Assembly: GCA_030323885.1 (NCBI GenBank)
Contig: CM059199.1
Location: 43,213,347 to 43,277,346 of the forward strand
Source of the DNA: Branchipolynoe longqiensis
Taxonomy: Eukaryota; Annelida; Polychaeta; Phyllodocida; Polynoidae
Reading direction: 5' to 3'
DNA: 64,000 bases
Below are positions 45,050-54,929 of the stretch, in pieces. Below the pieces are notes generated by a model. It saw only the letters and a list, made by a program, of their open reading frames with translations. It did no database searches and was not told where the DNA came from. Positions within the stretch are counted from its first letter, which is position 1. Every line of letters begins with the position of its first letter. The translations under genes and the position numbers were made by a program.

Positions 45050-45970
45050 CAGACGGGATGGCCGAATGAGTATAGCCGTGTTTACACGGGCAATTGTGAG
45101 GCAATTTAGGCAAATCGATTTATATGAAGCGATGTAGTGGCGCGTTTACACGAGCGAGTTTGAAAGTGTGTTGGCGACCGGGAACCAGCAGCCTTAGTGG
45201 GGAGTCTGTAGCCGGCGAGTACTGCTATTTGTTTAGTTTACATATGTCGATTCACAATATGAATAACGACACCAATGTAATGGCTATGTTAATATCGCTT
45301 GGAATTTAGGGTTAATTTAATTAAATTTCATTATTTGAGTATGTAATTCTGTTAAATATGATCGCATTCAATAGATTTTGGCCTAATCGGTCCCTAACAC
45401 TGCTGGGCACCAGCGATTAGTTAGAGCTGAGCCTGTAGCTGCCGAGCACCACTATTTTACACTATTTGCTGCCCGGGAACCAGCTGAATAGCTTCATATA
45501 AACCACCTCGCAAGGTGGTTTATATGTAGCGATGTATATGAATCGATTCAGCCCTAAAACGCCTCAGAGTCGCGTTTACACAACAAATGTGAATCGATCT
45601 AGGCAAGTCGTTTTATATGAGGCGTTTTAAATCGCCCGTGTAAACAGGGCTTTAGAGCGCCCGTCTCCCATGTTGGTAGATCGTGGGCTCCTGGGTTCGA
45701 ACCCTGGTCGAGTCAAACCAATGACTTAAAAATTGATACTTGTTGCTTCCTAGCCTGGCACTCGGCATTATTAAGATAGGGCAAGGACTGGTTGTCTCAG
45801 TGTCAGGATAATGTGACTGAGTGGGATATCATGTCATGGTGCTGGCGGCCTGGTCTTCCATTGGGGCAGCACTATAAAAGTTGCCATGAGTGCGCACTGT
45901 CACAAATCGGTACCTGTCCTGATATGACCTTAGAAGTTGCTAGGACGTAAAACAACAACAAACAAACACA
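45050..45970 (+). mobile_element. SINE, type B head, split by a 580-bp MITE
   Basis: The head 'gacgggatggccgaatgag' ends at 45,070 and resumes at 45,655 with 'gagcgcccgtctcccatg'. The B box 'gggttcgaaccctgg', linker and full tail follow to 'aacaacaacaaacaaac'. Confidence 0.9.
45073..45652. mobile_element. 580-bp TA-flanked inverted-repeat element, copy 2
   Basis: Ends 'tagccgtgtttacacgggc' and, reversed, 'aagccctgtttacacgggc', with TA on each side. The SINE into which it inserted gives an exact outline. The middle (45,220-45,390) contains the 'aatttagggttaatt' and 'gtaattctgttaaatatgat' cassette also present in the element at 34.5-35.5 kb. Same length as copy 1 at 1,063-1,642. Confidence 0.85.
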
Positions 45971-46254
45971 ACTTTTACCTTGCATTCTTCCCGTGAATAC
46001 GGTCTAGATATTTAATTAAATATTCATCTTAAAGGAATATAAACAAACAATATTGACCTAAAACCTAAACCTAAGAGGGTCAATTTCCCTCTCCATTGAG
46101 TTGAAGCTAACATGTTGTGACTTAATGCAATGAAAGGAAACAGGAAATTGCATTCTTTAAACAATTTTAGCTATGTAATAGTTAACCTACATAAACGAAT
46201 AAGAGGAAGACATGACAATGAGTTAAAGTTGTACTTCTCTGGCGAGAGGCACAA

Positions 46255-46812
46255 TAGACCCATTTCATGTGACGTCAGCATAGGTATCTCGGTCAGTGCA
46301 CACACATTTTGGCTGCAGGATGACAGACTGTCACACTGCAAACTCAATGGCTATGAGCAATCTTCATACAGAAAAAGTGAAATATCTCTAAGACCACACA
46401 ACCTAGACACACAACGCTTGGGGCACATATAGAAAACAATAGATTATATTAAATTTATAAGGTTAGGGTTCTGCATTTCTATTAATTTTGAATAAAATAG
46501 ATGTTTTGCACTGTGCGTACCAGCAAACTCAATGCATTGTCAATGGCCATGATCAATCTTCACACAGAAAAAGTAAAATATCTCTAAAACCACACCACCT
46601 AGACATAAACCGCTTGGAACACATATATAAAACATATTCTACAAACAGATTATATTAAATTTATATGGTTAGGGTTCTGCATTTCTATTAATTTTGAATA
46701 AAATAAACGGTTTGCACTGTGCATAGCGGCAAACTCACTGGCAGTGTCCCTTCATTCTGCAACCAAGCTGCACATGCATACACAATGTGTATAAACACTG
46801 AAAGGGGTCTAT
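46255..46812. mobile_element. Inverted-repeat element with about two 200-bp internal repeats
   Basis: Ends 'tagacccatttcatgtgacg' and, reversed, 'tagacccctttcagtg'. Internal units at about 46,339 and 46,521, with a partial one at 46,728, match those inside the element at 38.3 kb ('gtgaaatatctctaa', 'ggttagggttctgcatttct'). 'tgacgtca' lies just inside the left end, as in that element. Confidence 0.7.
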
Positions 46813-47024
46813 ACAACCCTTGTCTAAAGAGACAAATGTCAGCGGTAGAGTGAATGTGGTTAGGCGGCCGTTACGACAAGGAGTGGGAGGTGGCACCAAT
46901 GTCAGAGTTGGAGTTGAGTAGGTAGGGGCAGTAGATGACCAGCCCAGGCTCCAGTATCCGATGACTGTGGAGAGAGATGAGGAGCAGGTAGGTGGGGTGG
47001 AGGGGGATCTGGGCTATTATACTC

Positions 47025-47216
47025 GTGTAGTAGTCTGCACTGACCTCTCAGGCAAGTAACCACATAGACACGTAGGCGTGGGTAGTGTGGTGATATCAGG
47101 GAGCCTAGGTGGTGTATTGGTTAGCACACTTTCCCAGAATGCAAACGGATGTGAGTTCGAGTCCCGCTCTAGGTGTAATATTTCCCATTTTCATTACCCC
47201 CACGACACTTGTAAAA
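47025..47216 (+). repeat. tRNA-like cassette, fuller copy
   Basis: The leader 'gtctgcactgacctctcagg' is followed at 47,101 by a tRNA-Gln/Glu-like sequence with A box 'tggtgtattgg' and B box 'gagttcgagtccc'. Acceptor and T stems pair poorly, so this is not a working tRNA gene. Matches the two shorter copies near 24.2-24.6 kb. Confidence 0.65.
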
Positions 47217-47489
47217 TTCTTATACAGTATAATATATATACACTTATCATTCTCGGTCAGTTAAACAAGTTCCTTTGGGTCAAAGAAACGCTACCAGGCA
47301 TCAGGATGCTGGTGGGCGGGGCGGACCGCTACATGATGACATGATTGACAGGTGCATATTAGTAACAAACCACGCCCATTCATGCACAGAACAGGATTAC
47401 GTCGCCACCTGATTCATTCACGGAAAGTGATCTCTCTAACTATTCCTCTCTCTGATATAATATATGCTGATGAGGACTGGATCCATTAT

Positions 47490-47806
47490 ACTACGTCCGT
47501 CTCTGGTGTTGGTAGATCGTGGGCTTCAAACCCACAGGTTCGAACCCTGGTCGAGTCAAACCGATGACATACAAATTTATACTTGTCACTTCATAGCCAG
47601 GCATTGATCATTATTAGCATAGTGCAAGGACTGGGTGACTCAGTATCATGATAATGGTACTGAACCGGATATCCGGTCATGGCGATGGTGGCCTAGTCTC
47701 CCAGTGGGGCAGTTCTCTGAAGTCACAATGAGTGTGCATGGCCATAAGTCGGTGCATGACCTGATGTAACAGTCGATATTGCTAGGACTAAAACTCCAAC
47801 AACAAA
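47490..47806 (+). mobile_element. SINE, type B, 5'-truncated head
   Basis: Starts within the head ('cgtccgtctctggtgttggt') and has a duplicated B-box area ('gcttcaaacccacag', 'gttcgaaccctgg'). The whole tail follows to 'aaaactccaacaacaaa'. Directly abuts the next SINE. Confidence 0.85.
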
Positions 47807-47807
47807 C

Positions 47808-48040
47808 CAGACGGGATGGCCGAATGAGTTAGAGCATCCATCTCCTGTGTTGGTAGATCGTGGGATCATGCATTCGAATCCTGGTCGAGTCAAACCAATG
47901 ACTTACAAATTTATACTTGTCGCTTCCTAGCCAGATGCTTATTAGGATAGGGCAATGAGCAGTGGAATGAGGAAGACCAGTCGTCTGCGACTGAAATTTC
48001 CCCTGCTTAAACAACTAATGTACCAAAAACCAACAAACCC
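47808..48040 (+). mobile_element. SINE with type B head and tail 2
   Basis: The head 'gacgggatggccgaatgagt' and linker are as usual. From about 47,951 it carries the second tail ('gagcagtggaatgaggaaga', 'cccctgcttaaacaactaat'), as at 10,787-11,012. Confidence 0.85.
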
Positions 48041-48099
48041 ATTGTACTCTGACAATATTCTTACAGACACCATCACTATTCGCGAATGAAGGTGGCTTG

Positions 48100-48719
48100 A
48101 CTGATATTTAAAATTGATTTAGCTATTACAGCTCTATCCCCCCAAGAAAAGCATATACTTTCTTAAACCCAAACCATGACCTACATTTGAGTTGTACATA
48201 TCCAACTTAGATAGTAGTGGATGCTTCAAAGGTGTATTGTAGTTTGCTACGCTGGTACCGTCGGAAATGTGTAAACAACCAGCATTTTCAGAATATTGGA
48301 GGGAACGCCAAAATGACTTGTAGATTTCGACAGTCTAAATGTCTCTTTAAAATAAAATAAAAAAATATAAATTACTTCAAACTACAAAAAAATGTATGTA
48401 ATCGGGAGCAACCTAAGATATGTATCTAAAACATTATGGGTGCATTAAAAACCATCGTATTATGCGCTTCATTTGTTCTGTTTTACATCACTGTTTCCTA
48501 AGATGGCCACATCAAAAAAAGGACTATTATTTCATTCTGCACAGGCCTAATCTAATAAGTAAAAACTAGTCCTTATTACTTTATATAGGAATGATTTCGT
48601 GGGTCCTAAAATTTAATACGAAACAATCATGTGGGTCCATATATATTGTTGGCTAAGTGCATATAGATCCCTTAATTTTGTATTCATAATTAATTGTTCG
48701 GAATATATATATATATATA
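48100..48719. other. AT-rich sequence, possible diverged 'gcatagtcc' MITE, ending in (TA)n
   Basis: The stretch to about 48,475 has ends loosely similar to the MITE family ('gttgtacatatccaac', 'aaaaccatcgtattatgcgc'). 48,705-48,719 is (TA)n immediately left of the hairpin element. No gene. Confidence 0.4.
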
Positions 48720-49033
48720 TAGTATAGTTATACGAGTCTTACCTTGGTACAGATGATGGATAACTGTTGTTTTACCGAGGTATAAGCCTCGGATAGATGT
48801 GGGCTAGGGAGAGGTAAGCACGTCCGGTACCAGCAATCTTAACCTACTTATTGAGGATAAAAATGACTTTCAAACAATGGATACTATTACTTTACCGAAA
48901 AGGTACACCAACGGAATAGATGTGGCAGGGTGTGGCGGGAGGGCCCTAGCCCACATCTATCCGAGGCTTATACCTCGGTAAAACAACAGTTATCCATCAT
49001 CTGTACCAAGGTAAGACTCGTATAACTATACTA
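48720..49033. mobile_element. Hairpin element with perfect 89-bp inverted repeats, probable miniature DIRS
   Basis: Arms 48,721-48,809 and 48,944-49,032 are exact reverse complements, separated by 134 bp. The arm (containing 'ttttaccgaggtataagcct' and ending 'gggctaggg') is a diverged version of the DIRS terminal repeat. The following 48,804-48,837 is identical, reversed, to 54,082-54,115 just inside the DIRS 5' end. It carries no protein. I read it as an internal-deletion derivative of a sister DIRS family. It abuts the left terminal repeat of DIRS copy 2. Confidence 0.65.
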
Positions 49034-49077
49034 TTTTACCTCGGTAAACAGCCTCAGGCTAGCCTCAGGCTAGGGAG
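49033..49077. repeat. Left terminal inverted repeat of DIRS copy 2
   Basis: 45 bp starting 'attttacctcggtaaacagc' and ending 'ctagggag', the exact reverse complement of 54,108-54,152. Confidence 0.93.
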
Positions 49078-49161
49078 ACCTTTACATAATTCATTTTTAT
49101 CCTTAATATCATTCTTTCTTATTATTATAACATTCTAAATTTTTGTTCTCACCTATTCTTG

Positions 49162-50271
49162 TTAGTTGGCGAGAAGACGCTTTGCAACGCCGGTAGGCTT
49201 TTCTAGTCGTTTATTATAATGTTTTGCAAACGACTTAGCCGTCTTCCAGCCTGCATGCGCTAGTATTCTTTTCACAGAAATACCAAGCACCCGTGCCTTG
49301 GAGACCATGGCTCCTCTAGTTGAGTGGGAAGAGTATTTACTCGTATCCACTCCAGCCAATTTCAACACCGTAATTGTCCATCTGGCAAGTGTGTCTCGTG
49401 AAATCGCCTTATGTGGCTTTATAAAGCTCACTAATAGTTGTTGTGATGCACGTAAATCCTTTGTCTTGTATATATAAGCCCGTATGGCCGACACAACACA
49501 TAATTTCCGATCATTCGGAAAACAGTCTAAGTGAACCGTTGATAAAGGGTCACCTAACGTGTTCGATTTAAGCAATTTTTCTAAATCAAACGTAGCTTGT
49601 TCCTTGTCTATTTCTAATCCAGTTAAGGATAAAGCAACAATCGTCTGTCCTCTGTGTCCGGTTACTAACAATAACAGGACCGCGACCTTAAAACCTAACT
49701 GTTTTATATCTAACCACGAGTTGTGAGGCCAAGCCTGAAACAACTTAAATACTATAGAAACATCCCAAAACCGACTATACTTTGGTTTTGGAGGATTCCT
49801 TTGATAAATTGAACGAAGTAAATAACAAATAACATGATGTTTTCCAACTGTTTCGCCATCAATTCTAGGTAATATAATTGATAACGCACACCTCGCCGCA
49901 TTAATCGATCCAAAGGAAAGTCCTTCATCCTCTAGAGAACGAAGAAACCGAGCTACTTGTGAAATCTTTGGATTTGTTGGCTTAACTTTCATTAACAAAC
50001 AATGTACACCCCATTTCTTTAAATAGGTTGTATACATTTTGACAGTTCCTGGCCTCCAGGCATCCGATACTATCCTATCCTCAGTAATTCTGTCCAATCC
50101 AAATTGCTGTAGCTGCTTCCTTAGAAAAGGAATGCCAATAGGGGCGTCGTTGACACGTCGCCGTGAACCACTAGCGGTCCGTGGTGCGTCAGATTCCCGA
50201 GTTTTCTTGGGAATCGTATACGATCTTTTGCCAGTTGTGAAACTGCTGGCAGCCAAGGTTGCGTGTCCCAA
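49162..50271 (-). CDS. DIRS tyrosine recombinase, copy 2
   Basis: 369 residues, full length. It should catalyse integration of the DIRS DNA circle by site-specific recombination instead of a DDE integrase. The N-terminus is basic (SGSRRRV). A SAM-like core-binding domain covers about 60-175. The catalytic residues of the family are all visible: R207 in VTGHRGQT, H316 and R319 in SSHSTRGAM, H339 and W342 in ILAHAGWKT, and the nucleophile Y352 in FAKHYNKRL. The start overlaps the end of the RT/RNase H ORF by 151 bp in another frame. No lesion seen, so it is likely functional. Confidence 0.93.
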   Translation of the reverse strand: MGHATLAASSFTTGKRSYTIPKKTRESDAPRTASGSRRRVNDAPIGIPFLRKQLQQFGLDRITEDRIVSDAWRPGTVKMYTTYLKKWGVHCLLMKVKPTNPKISQVARFLRSLEDEGLSFGSINAARCALSIILPRIDGETVGKHHVICYLLRSIYQRNPPKPKYSRFWDVSIVFKLFQAWPHNSWLDIKQLGFKVAVLLLLVTGHRGQTIVALSLTGLEIDKEQATFDLEKLLKSNTLGDPLSTVHLDCFPNDRKLCVVSAIRAYIYKTKDLRASQQLLVSFIKPHKAISRDTLARWTITVLKLAGVDTSKYSSHSTRGAMVSKARVLGISVKRILAHAGWKTAKSFAKHYNKRLEKPTGVAKRLLAN

Positions 50272-51971
50272 TCGGGCACCACCAGTATCGCATGTGTCCC
50301 TTCCAAGCCGATTTTTCTCACTACTCGGCTGATAATGCTAAATGGTGGGAAAATATAAAAATAATTATTTTCCCAGGTAATAGCAAACGCATCTACTTTC
50401 CAAGCATCCGGTTCAGGATGCCAAGAAACATAACAGGGTAACTTGTTATTATTTCGTGATGCAAATAAGTCAACTTCAGGTGTACCCCATTTTTCACAAA
50501 CGAAGTTAAACAAATGTGTAGAGAGAGACCACTCTAAATGGTCATGGAAATTTCTACTTTTATAATCTGCAAGTGTATTTTGTGACCCTGGAATATGCGC
50601 TACAGTCAGCCAGACTTGTTGAGCCTGTGCCCAGTTCCAAATCAGTTTAGATAACTGATTGCAAGACTTTGATTTGGTTCCACCCATGTTACGAATATAT
50701 GCCATGGCAGTAGTATTATCAGTTAGTATTCTAACCTGTGATTTATTTATCTTTACTAAACTACGTAAGCCCAGATAAATAGCACGCAATTCTAGTGCAT
50801 TAATATAGTCTGATTTTTCATCATCAAGCCATCTACCTCCTGTTGTGACCCCATCTCGATGAGCTCCCCAACCTTCTAACGAAGCATCAGTAGTAATTAC
50901 TGTATTAGGTTCCGCCATGCGGATTGGATTTGGTGAACTTGCTATATGTTGCATCCACCATCCAATATCCTGTAACCCTTCTTGCGAAATAAACATCTTT
51001 CGCTCAAAATTGCCTTTAGTTCGTGTTAACGCTAAATTTTTATCTATTTCTAGCGACTTAATATGGGCCTTCCCATATAACACAGCAGGTGCATATGAGG
51101 TCATTATGCCAATAAGAACAGCAACCTGTCTAATTTTTGGCTTTGATAACTTAATAAGCTGAGTCGCTGTAGTCATAAACTTAATTAGTTTTTGTTCTGT
51201 TATCGACACTGTAAGGGACTGTGTATCCAGAATAAACCCTAAACATTTGAGTTGTTTTGTTGGTTTAAACACTGACTTTTGTTGATGTACATAAAACCCC
51301 AATTTAGTGAGTAATGCACATAAATCCAAAACTGCATTCACACAACCAATTTGTGTTGATGCTATAATAAAAGAATCATCTATGTATGGAAACATTATGT
51401 GACCCTTCCTCGCCATTACCGAGAAAACAGGTTTAAGCAATTTAGTAAATAAACGTGGCGCACAAGCTAAGCCATTCGGCATGCAGGTAAACTCATAGAG
51501 TTGGTTATCCCAAATAAATCGAAGAAATTTTCGGTATTGTTCCATTATGGGAAGCGTATAATATGCATCCTGTAAATCAACACTAGCCATCCACGCATCT
51601 GGTGTAATCAGATCTCGTGCCGTATCTAGAGAGAACATTTTAAAATGTCGATATTCCACCCTTTTATTAAGGATTGTTAAATCCAGGATCATTCGAACAT
51701 CACCATTAGGCTTCGGTCTCGAGAAAATGTTTGAAATAAACTGTCCTGAACAGTGTGTCACTTTTTGTATAATTCCTTTCTCAAAGAATTTATGTACCTG
51801 TTTAGTTAGTGCGTCTCGTTCAACTGGTTGAATGTTATATGGAAAAGGTATTATACTTTGTACAGGAATTTGTGTAAAGGGAATTTGAACACCCCTAACT
51901 ATTTCTATAATTTCTTGGTCACTAGTAATTTTGTGCCACTCAGAAATATGATTACTAATATTACCAGCCAC
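50121..51971 (-). CDS. DIRS reverse transcriptase / RNase H, copy 2
   Basis: 616 residues with the same domains as copy 1: RT motif A at 131-140, YIDD at 196-199, RNase H acidic residues D362, E404, D428 and D479, and the DIRS-specific C-terminal region from about 499 (DLFASRNNNK, IFPPF). The frame is intact. Compared with copy 1 it has E23, Q29, D54 and H in STHLF, all outside catalytic motifs. The gag stop is 66 bp upstream of this Met; the open frame extends further upstream, so translation by reinitiation or frameshifting is possible. Confidence 0.93.
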   Translation of the reverse strand: MAGNISNHISEWHKITSDQEIIEIVRGVQIPFTQIPVQSIIPFPYNIQPVERDALTKQVHKFFEKGIIQKVTHCSGQFISNIFSRPKPNGDVRMILDLTILNKRVEYRHFKMFSLDTARDLITPDAWMASVDLQDAYYTLPIMEQYRKFLRFIWDNQLYEFTCMPNGLACAPRLFTKLLKPVFSVMARKGHIMFPYIDDSFIIASTQIGCVNAVLDLCALLTKLGFYVHQQKSVFKPTKQLKCLGFILDTQSLTVSITEQKLIKFMTTATQLIKLSKPKIRQVAVLIGIMTSYAPAVLYGKAHIKSLEIDKNLALTRTKGNFERKMFISQEGLQDIGWWMQHIASSPNPIRMAEPNTVITTDASLEGWGAHRDGVTTGGRWLDDEKSDYINALELRAIYLGLRSLVKINKSQVRILTDNTTAMAYIRNMGGTKSKSCNQLSKLIWNWAQAQQVWLTVAHIPGSQNTLADYKSRNFHDHLEWSLSTHLFNFVCEKWGTPEVDLFASRNNNKLPCYVSWHPEPDAWKVDAFAITWENNYFYIFPPFSIISRVVRKIGLEGTHAILVVPDWDTQPWLPAVSQLAKDRIRFPRKLGNLTHHGPLVVHGDVSTTPLLAFLF

Positions 51972-52036
51972 AAAGTTGCTTACAGTTTGTGTGTTTTTAG
52001 AGGCTGCAGGGACTTGTAAAGTTTGTGTTTGGACCT

Positions 52037-53395
52037 CTACTTGGACCCGCCCCTGGGGAAAGGTCTCGACGAGTTGAACCCTCGACCTATTGGCCGTGCG
52101 GTGTTGTCGGTCCAGCCTGGGCGAGCGCCCCGGCCCCGAAACCCTTGACCGAAGTTTGAACTCGGTCTGGTTCCTCTGGTGAACCGTCGTGGACGAAAAT
52201 CCCCTCGTGACTTTTTGAAACGAGGAACTTCCTGTTTCTTCTTGCCATCCATGTTTTTGCCACTCTTGGCTGCAGTCTCTACCTCTTTATAGAGGTATTG
52301 TAGTTGACCGCCAAACATCTTGGTATTATCTAAAGGTTTCCCTTTAATCGGCTCTGGAGCAAGATAGAGCGTAAACTCCTTCCCCTCATTATCGGTAACC
52401 TTCTTAGAGCGAGCCACTTCTTTGCCAGCATCTGTGCAAACTGACTTGAAGACATTTTCATATCTTCGAAACGACAGGTAATTACCTGCCGCCGCTAGTA
52501 CTGCAATGCCTTTGTCCATTGTCTTAGCCAAAGACGAGAACTTATTTTCACTCTGCATCCTATTAGCCACAGGAACAATAGCTGTTAGGGTAGCCAACAC
52601 TGCCTTATGCACTGTGTGCAACACATCCTCAAACTTCTTACGGTCATCCGTCATATTGACATCCCGATCCATTTCTTTAATGATGGAGTTGGGAACACCC
52701 TTTATGCCTGTTAACTCATCTCCTAACTTGGAGATAACCTCCGCCGGTTTGAACGTGCGAAAATGACCATTCACGGTCTCGCGCATAAGCGTAGTGGTTT
52801 TAACCCGCTTAGCCTTTGGCTTCTCCACCTTCTTAGCCACTTTAGTGCCAATGTCCGCATAGACCCCTTCATATACGGTGTCTGAGTCTGATTCCGTAGA
52901 AGTAGACTCAGTGGACGACTCAGAAGAAGAATATTTCCTCTTCCTCTTCTTCTTTTTGGACTTAGTCTTCCGCTTTTTGCGCAAACCAGACTCTGCCCGC
53001 TCCTTGGTGAATTCATCACCCGAAGAAATCACCTGTTTCTTCTTCTTCCTCCGTTTAGGAGAAGGAGGAGGAGGAGCCTTAAGCTCCACCGCCGAGTCTG
53101 TGTCCAAGAAATCCTCAAATGAATCCTCTTGGACACTCGGCCTACGCCGCTTCCGAGACACAGGCGATTTGGCAGTCAAGATGTGGCTTTCCAATCTTGC
53201 AAAGCGAGCCTCCCAATCTGGAGGCGCAGGCACATCAGGCACTGCGTCCTCGTCCGGGTCGGAGAGGATATGCGCCCGGGGCTGTGTCGACGGCCCTGCC
53301 GACAACACAGGTGAGGAGTCGTACTCCTCGTCCACTCCACTCGGAACACGCCCCTCGGCTGCTGCTGCACCGCGCTTACTCCGCTTCGTGGCCAT
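52037..53395 (-). CDS. DIRS gag-like ORF1, copy 2
   Basis: 452 residues from MATKRSKRG. It has the same layout as copy 1: acidic/proline-rich N-terminus with basic clusters, Ser/Glu-rich linker, conserved middle and RG-rich C-terminus (RFTRGTRPSSNFGQGFRGRG). Differences from copy 1 are few (S for T in RAESGLRK, V for I in SDTVYEG). No zinc knuckle is present, which is normal for DIRS ORF1. The role in RNA binding or particle assembly is inferred from position and composition. Confidence 0.85.
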   Translation of the reverse strand: MATKRSKRGAAAAEGRVPSGVDEEYDSSPVLSAGPSTQPRAHILSDPDEDAVPDVPAPPDWEARFARLESHILTAKSPVSRKRRRPSVQEDSFEDFLDTDSAVELKAPPPPSPKRRKKKKQVISSGDEFTKERAESGLRKKRKTKSKKKKRKRKYSSSESSTESTSTESDSDTVYEGVYADIGTKVAKKVEKPKAKRVKTTTLMRETVNGHFRTFKPAEVISKLGDELTGIKGVPNSIIKEMDRDVNMTDDRKKFEDVLHTVHKAVLATLTAIVPVANRMQSENKFSSLAKTMDKGIAVLAAAGNYLSFRRYENVFKSVCTDAGKEVARSKKVTDNEGKEFTLYLAPEPIKGKPLDNTKMFGGQLQYLYKEVETAAKSGKNMDGKKKQEVPRFKKSRGDFRPRRFTRGTRPSSNFGQGFRGRGARPGWTDNTARPIGRGFNSSRPFPRGGSK

Positions 53396-54107
53396 CGGGA
53401 GCTGAAACAAACATTTTTGGTCAGTCCCGGTATATATATATGTCACAATATGGTTGTTTCAAACTCATTTGGACATCTATTGGTGTTAAAGAACGTGTTT
53501 ATACCGTTATAACACAGGCGTAATAAGCTAAATTTGTGCGTGGGTTGTGGGTCAAGCCCAAACCTTACGCGGGGTCGGGACCAGTGTATCGGCCCGCCCA
53601 TCCCTCTGTTCCGCACACTTCTCCCACCTGTGACTACTACGTCAACAAGTTGGAGAAAATGCTACGAAACTCGGAGAAACGCCTGAAAAAGTTTTTGTCT
53701 AGGGGAGTCTATAAAAGAAACCCAGGAGCATCTCCAACATTACTCTCTATTAGAGTACGAGAGAATTTCCACATGAGATAGGGCGAAACCCACATCTCTA
53801 CCCATAGTCACACGGTGACCCGGGTGTTGACATAACCGCTAATGACCGGTTTGGTTCCTTCGAGAAACCCACTCGAGTGTTCTATCCTTGGTTGTTTATA
53901 ACCAAATAACTCGTCCAAATTGGACCAACGAAAGTCTAAACTTTCCATATTGATGCTCTAATGCATCATAATTAAGCTAACCACAGTTTTTATTATACTT
54001 ACTGCGTATTTGCTTGTATGTAGACTAATTTTGCCGGAGCAACCCAACGACACGTTATCCAGTCGTGAGTTGTATATGCTAATTGCTGGTACCGGACGTG
54101 CTTACCT

Positions 54108-54152
54108 CTCCCTAGCCTGAGGCTAGCCTGAGGCTGTTTACCGAGGTAAAAT
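54108..54152. repeat. Right terminal inverted repeat of DIRS copy 2
   Basis: Exact inverse of 49,033-49,077; followed by (TA)n. Confidence 0.93.
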
Positions 54153-54361
54153 ATATATATATATATAAATATATAAATGATCGATATAGATCTCGGTATC
54201 AAGCCATATACATACATACACACATACATACATGCATACATACATATGACGTAATTCTCTGCTACTGCAATTCCTACTTGTTTTTCTAAAGCTTGACTTG
54301 AAGTTGAACTTATCATTAAAATATATCCCTCTATTTACACTAATAACCATGGACCTGTGGT

Positions 54362-54700
54362 GTTCTCTGTGGCGGAGTGGTTAGAGTGTCTGACTTTTTC
54401 TAGGTCGGACTCCTAATCTGAAGGATGGTGGTTTGATTCCCCATGCCCCCCCCCCCCCCCACCTCTGCAAATTTGGATTTCCACCGCTGTGTATAACTTA
54501 CAGCGTCATCAAACTTCAAAGGCCTGTTGCTCTCATACCATGTCTATGTGGTGTGGGAGGTTAAAAAATCCATTGGGTTGGTAAAAGTGTAGGCTCGGGC
54601 TTTCTATCGATAAACTGTCTAATGATGAAAACAAGTCTATTCAGACTTATCCATAACGGGCAGTATAAATCTTGAAGAAAAAATATCTAAAGTCAGAATC
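54362..54700 (+). mobile_element. tRNA-Ser/Tyr-like SINE, single copy here
   Basis: A-box-like 'gtggcggagtggttagag' and B box 'ggtttgattcccc' in a tRNA-sized segment (54,366-54,450) interrupted by a C run, followed by an unrelated tail ('ctcgggctttctatcgataa'). Unlike SINE types A and B in head and tail. Confidence 0.55.
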
Positions 54701-54929
54701 TCGTCATTCTACATGCAGGATGGTTGAATCAGTAAGACTATGAGCACAGGCTGGCTTACCCCTGGAAGGTCGTGTTTTTGAACTCCAAGTGAATTCAAAC
54801 CAATGACCTATACAATTAATACTTAGCATTAGTACTAGTAGGATAGGATAAGGAGTGGTTTGCTCATCATGATGACAATGAGCCTAAGTGCAATATCAGA
54901 TCAGGTGCAGAGTGGTCCAGACTCCCAGT

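Larger units (their letters stand above)
49033..54152 (-). mobile_element. DIRS-type retrotransposon, copy 2, complete
   Basis: A 5.12-kb element bounded by exact 45-bp terminal inverted repeats (49,033-49,077 and 54,108-54,152). It codes on the minus strand for gag-like protein, RT/RNase H and tyrosine recombinase, all open. There is no target duplication, as expected for recombinase-driven integration. The right flank is (TA)n, and (TA)n also lies left of the adjoining hairpin element. Nearly identical to copy 1. All this suggests recent mobility. Confidence 0.93.

Noticed and set aside
47101..47175. Functional tRNA gene
   Set aside because: A and B boxes are present but acceptor and T stems pair poorly, and the segment is part of a dispersed cassette.
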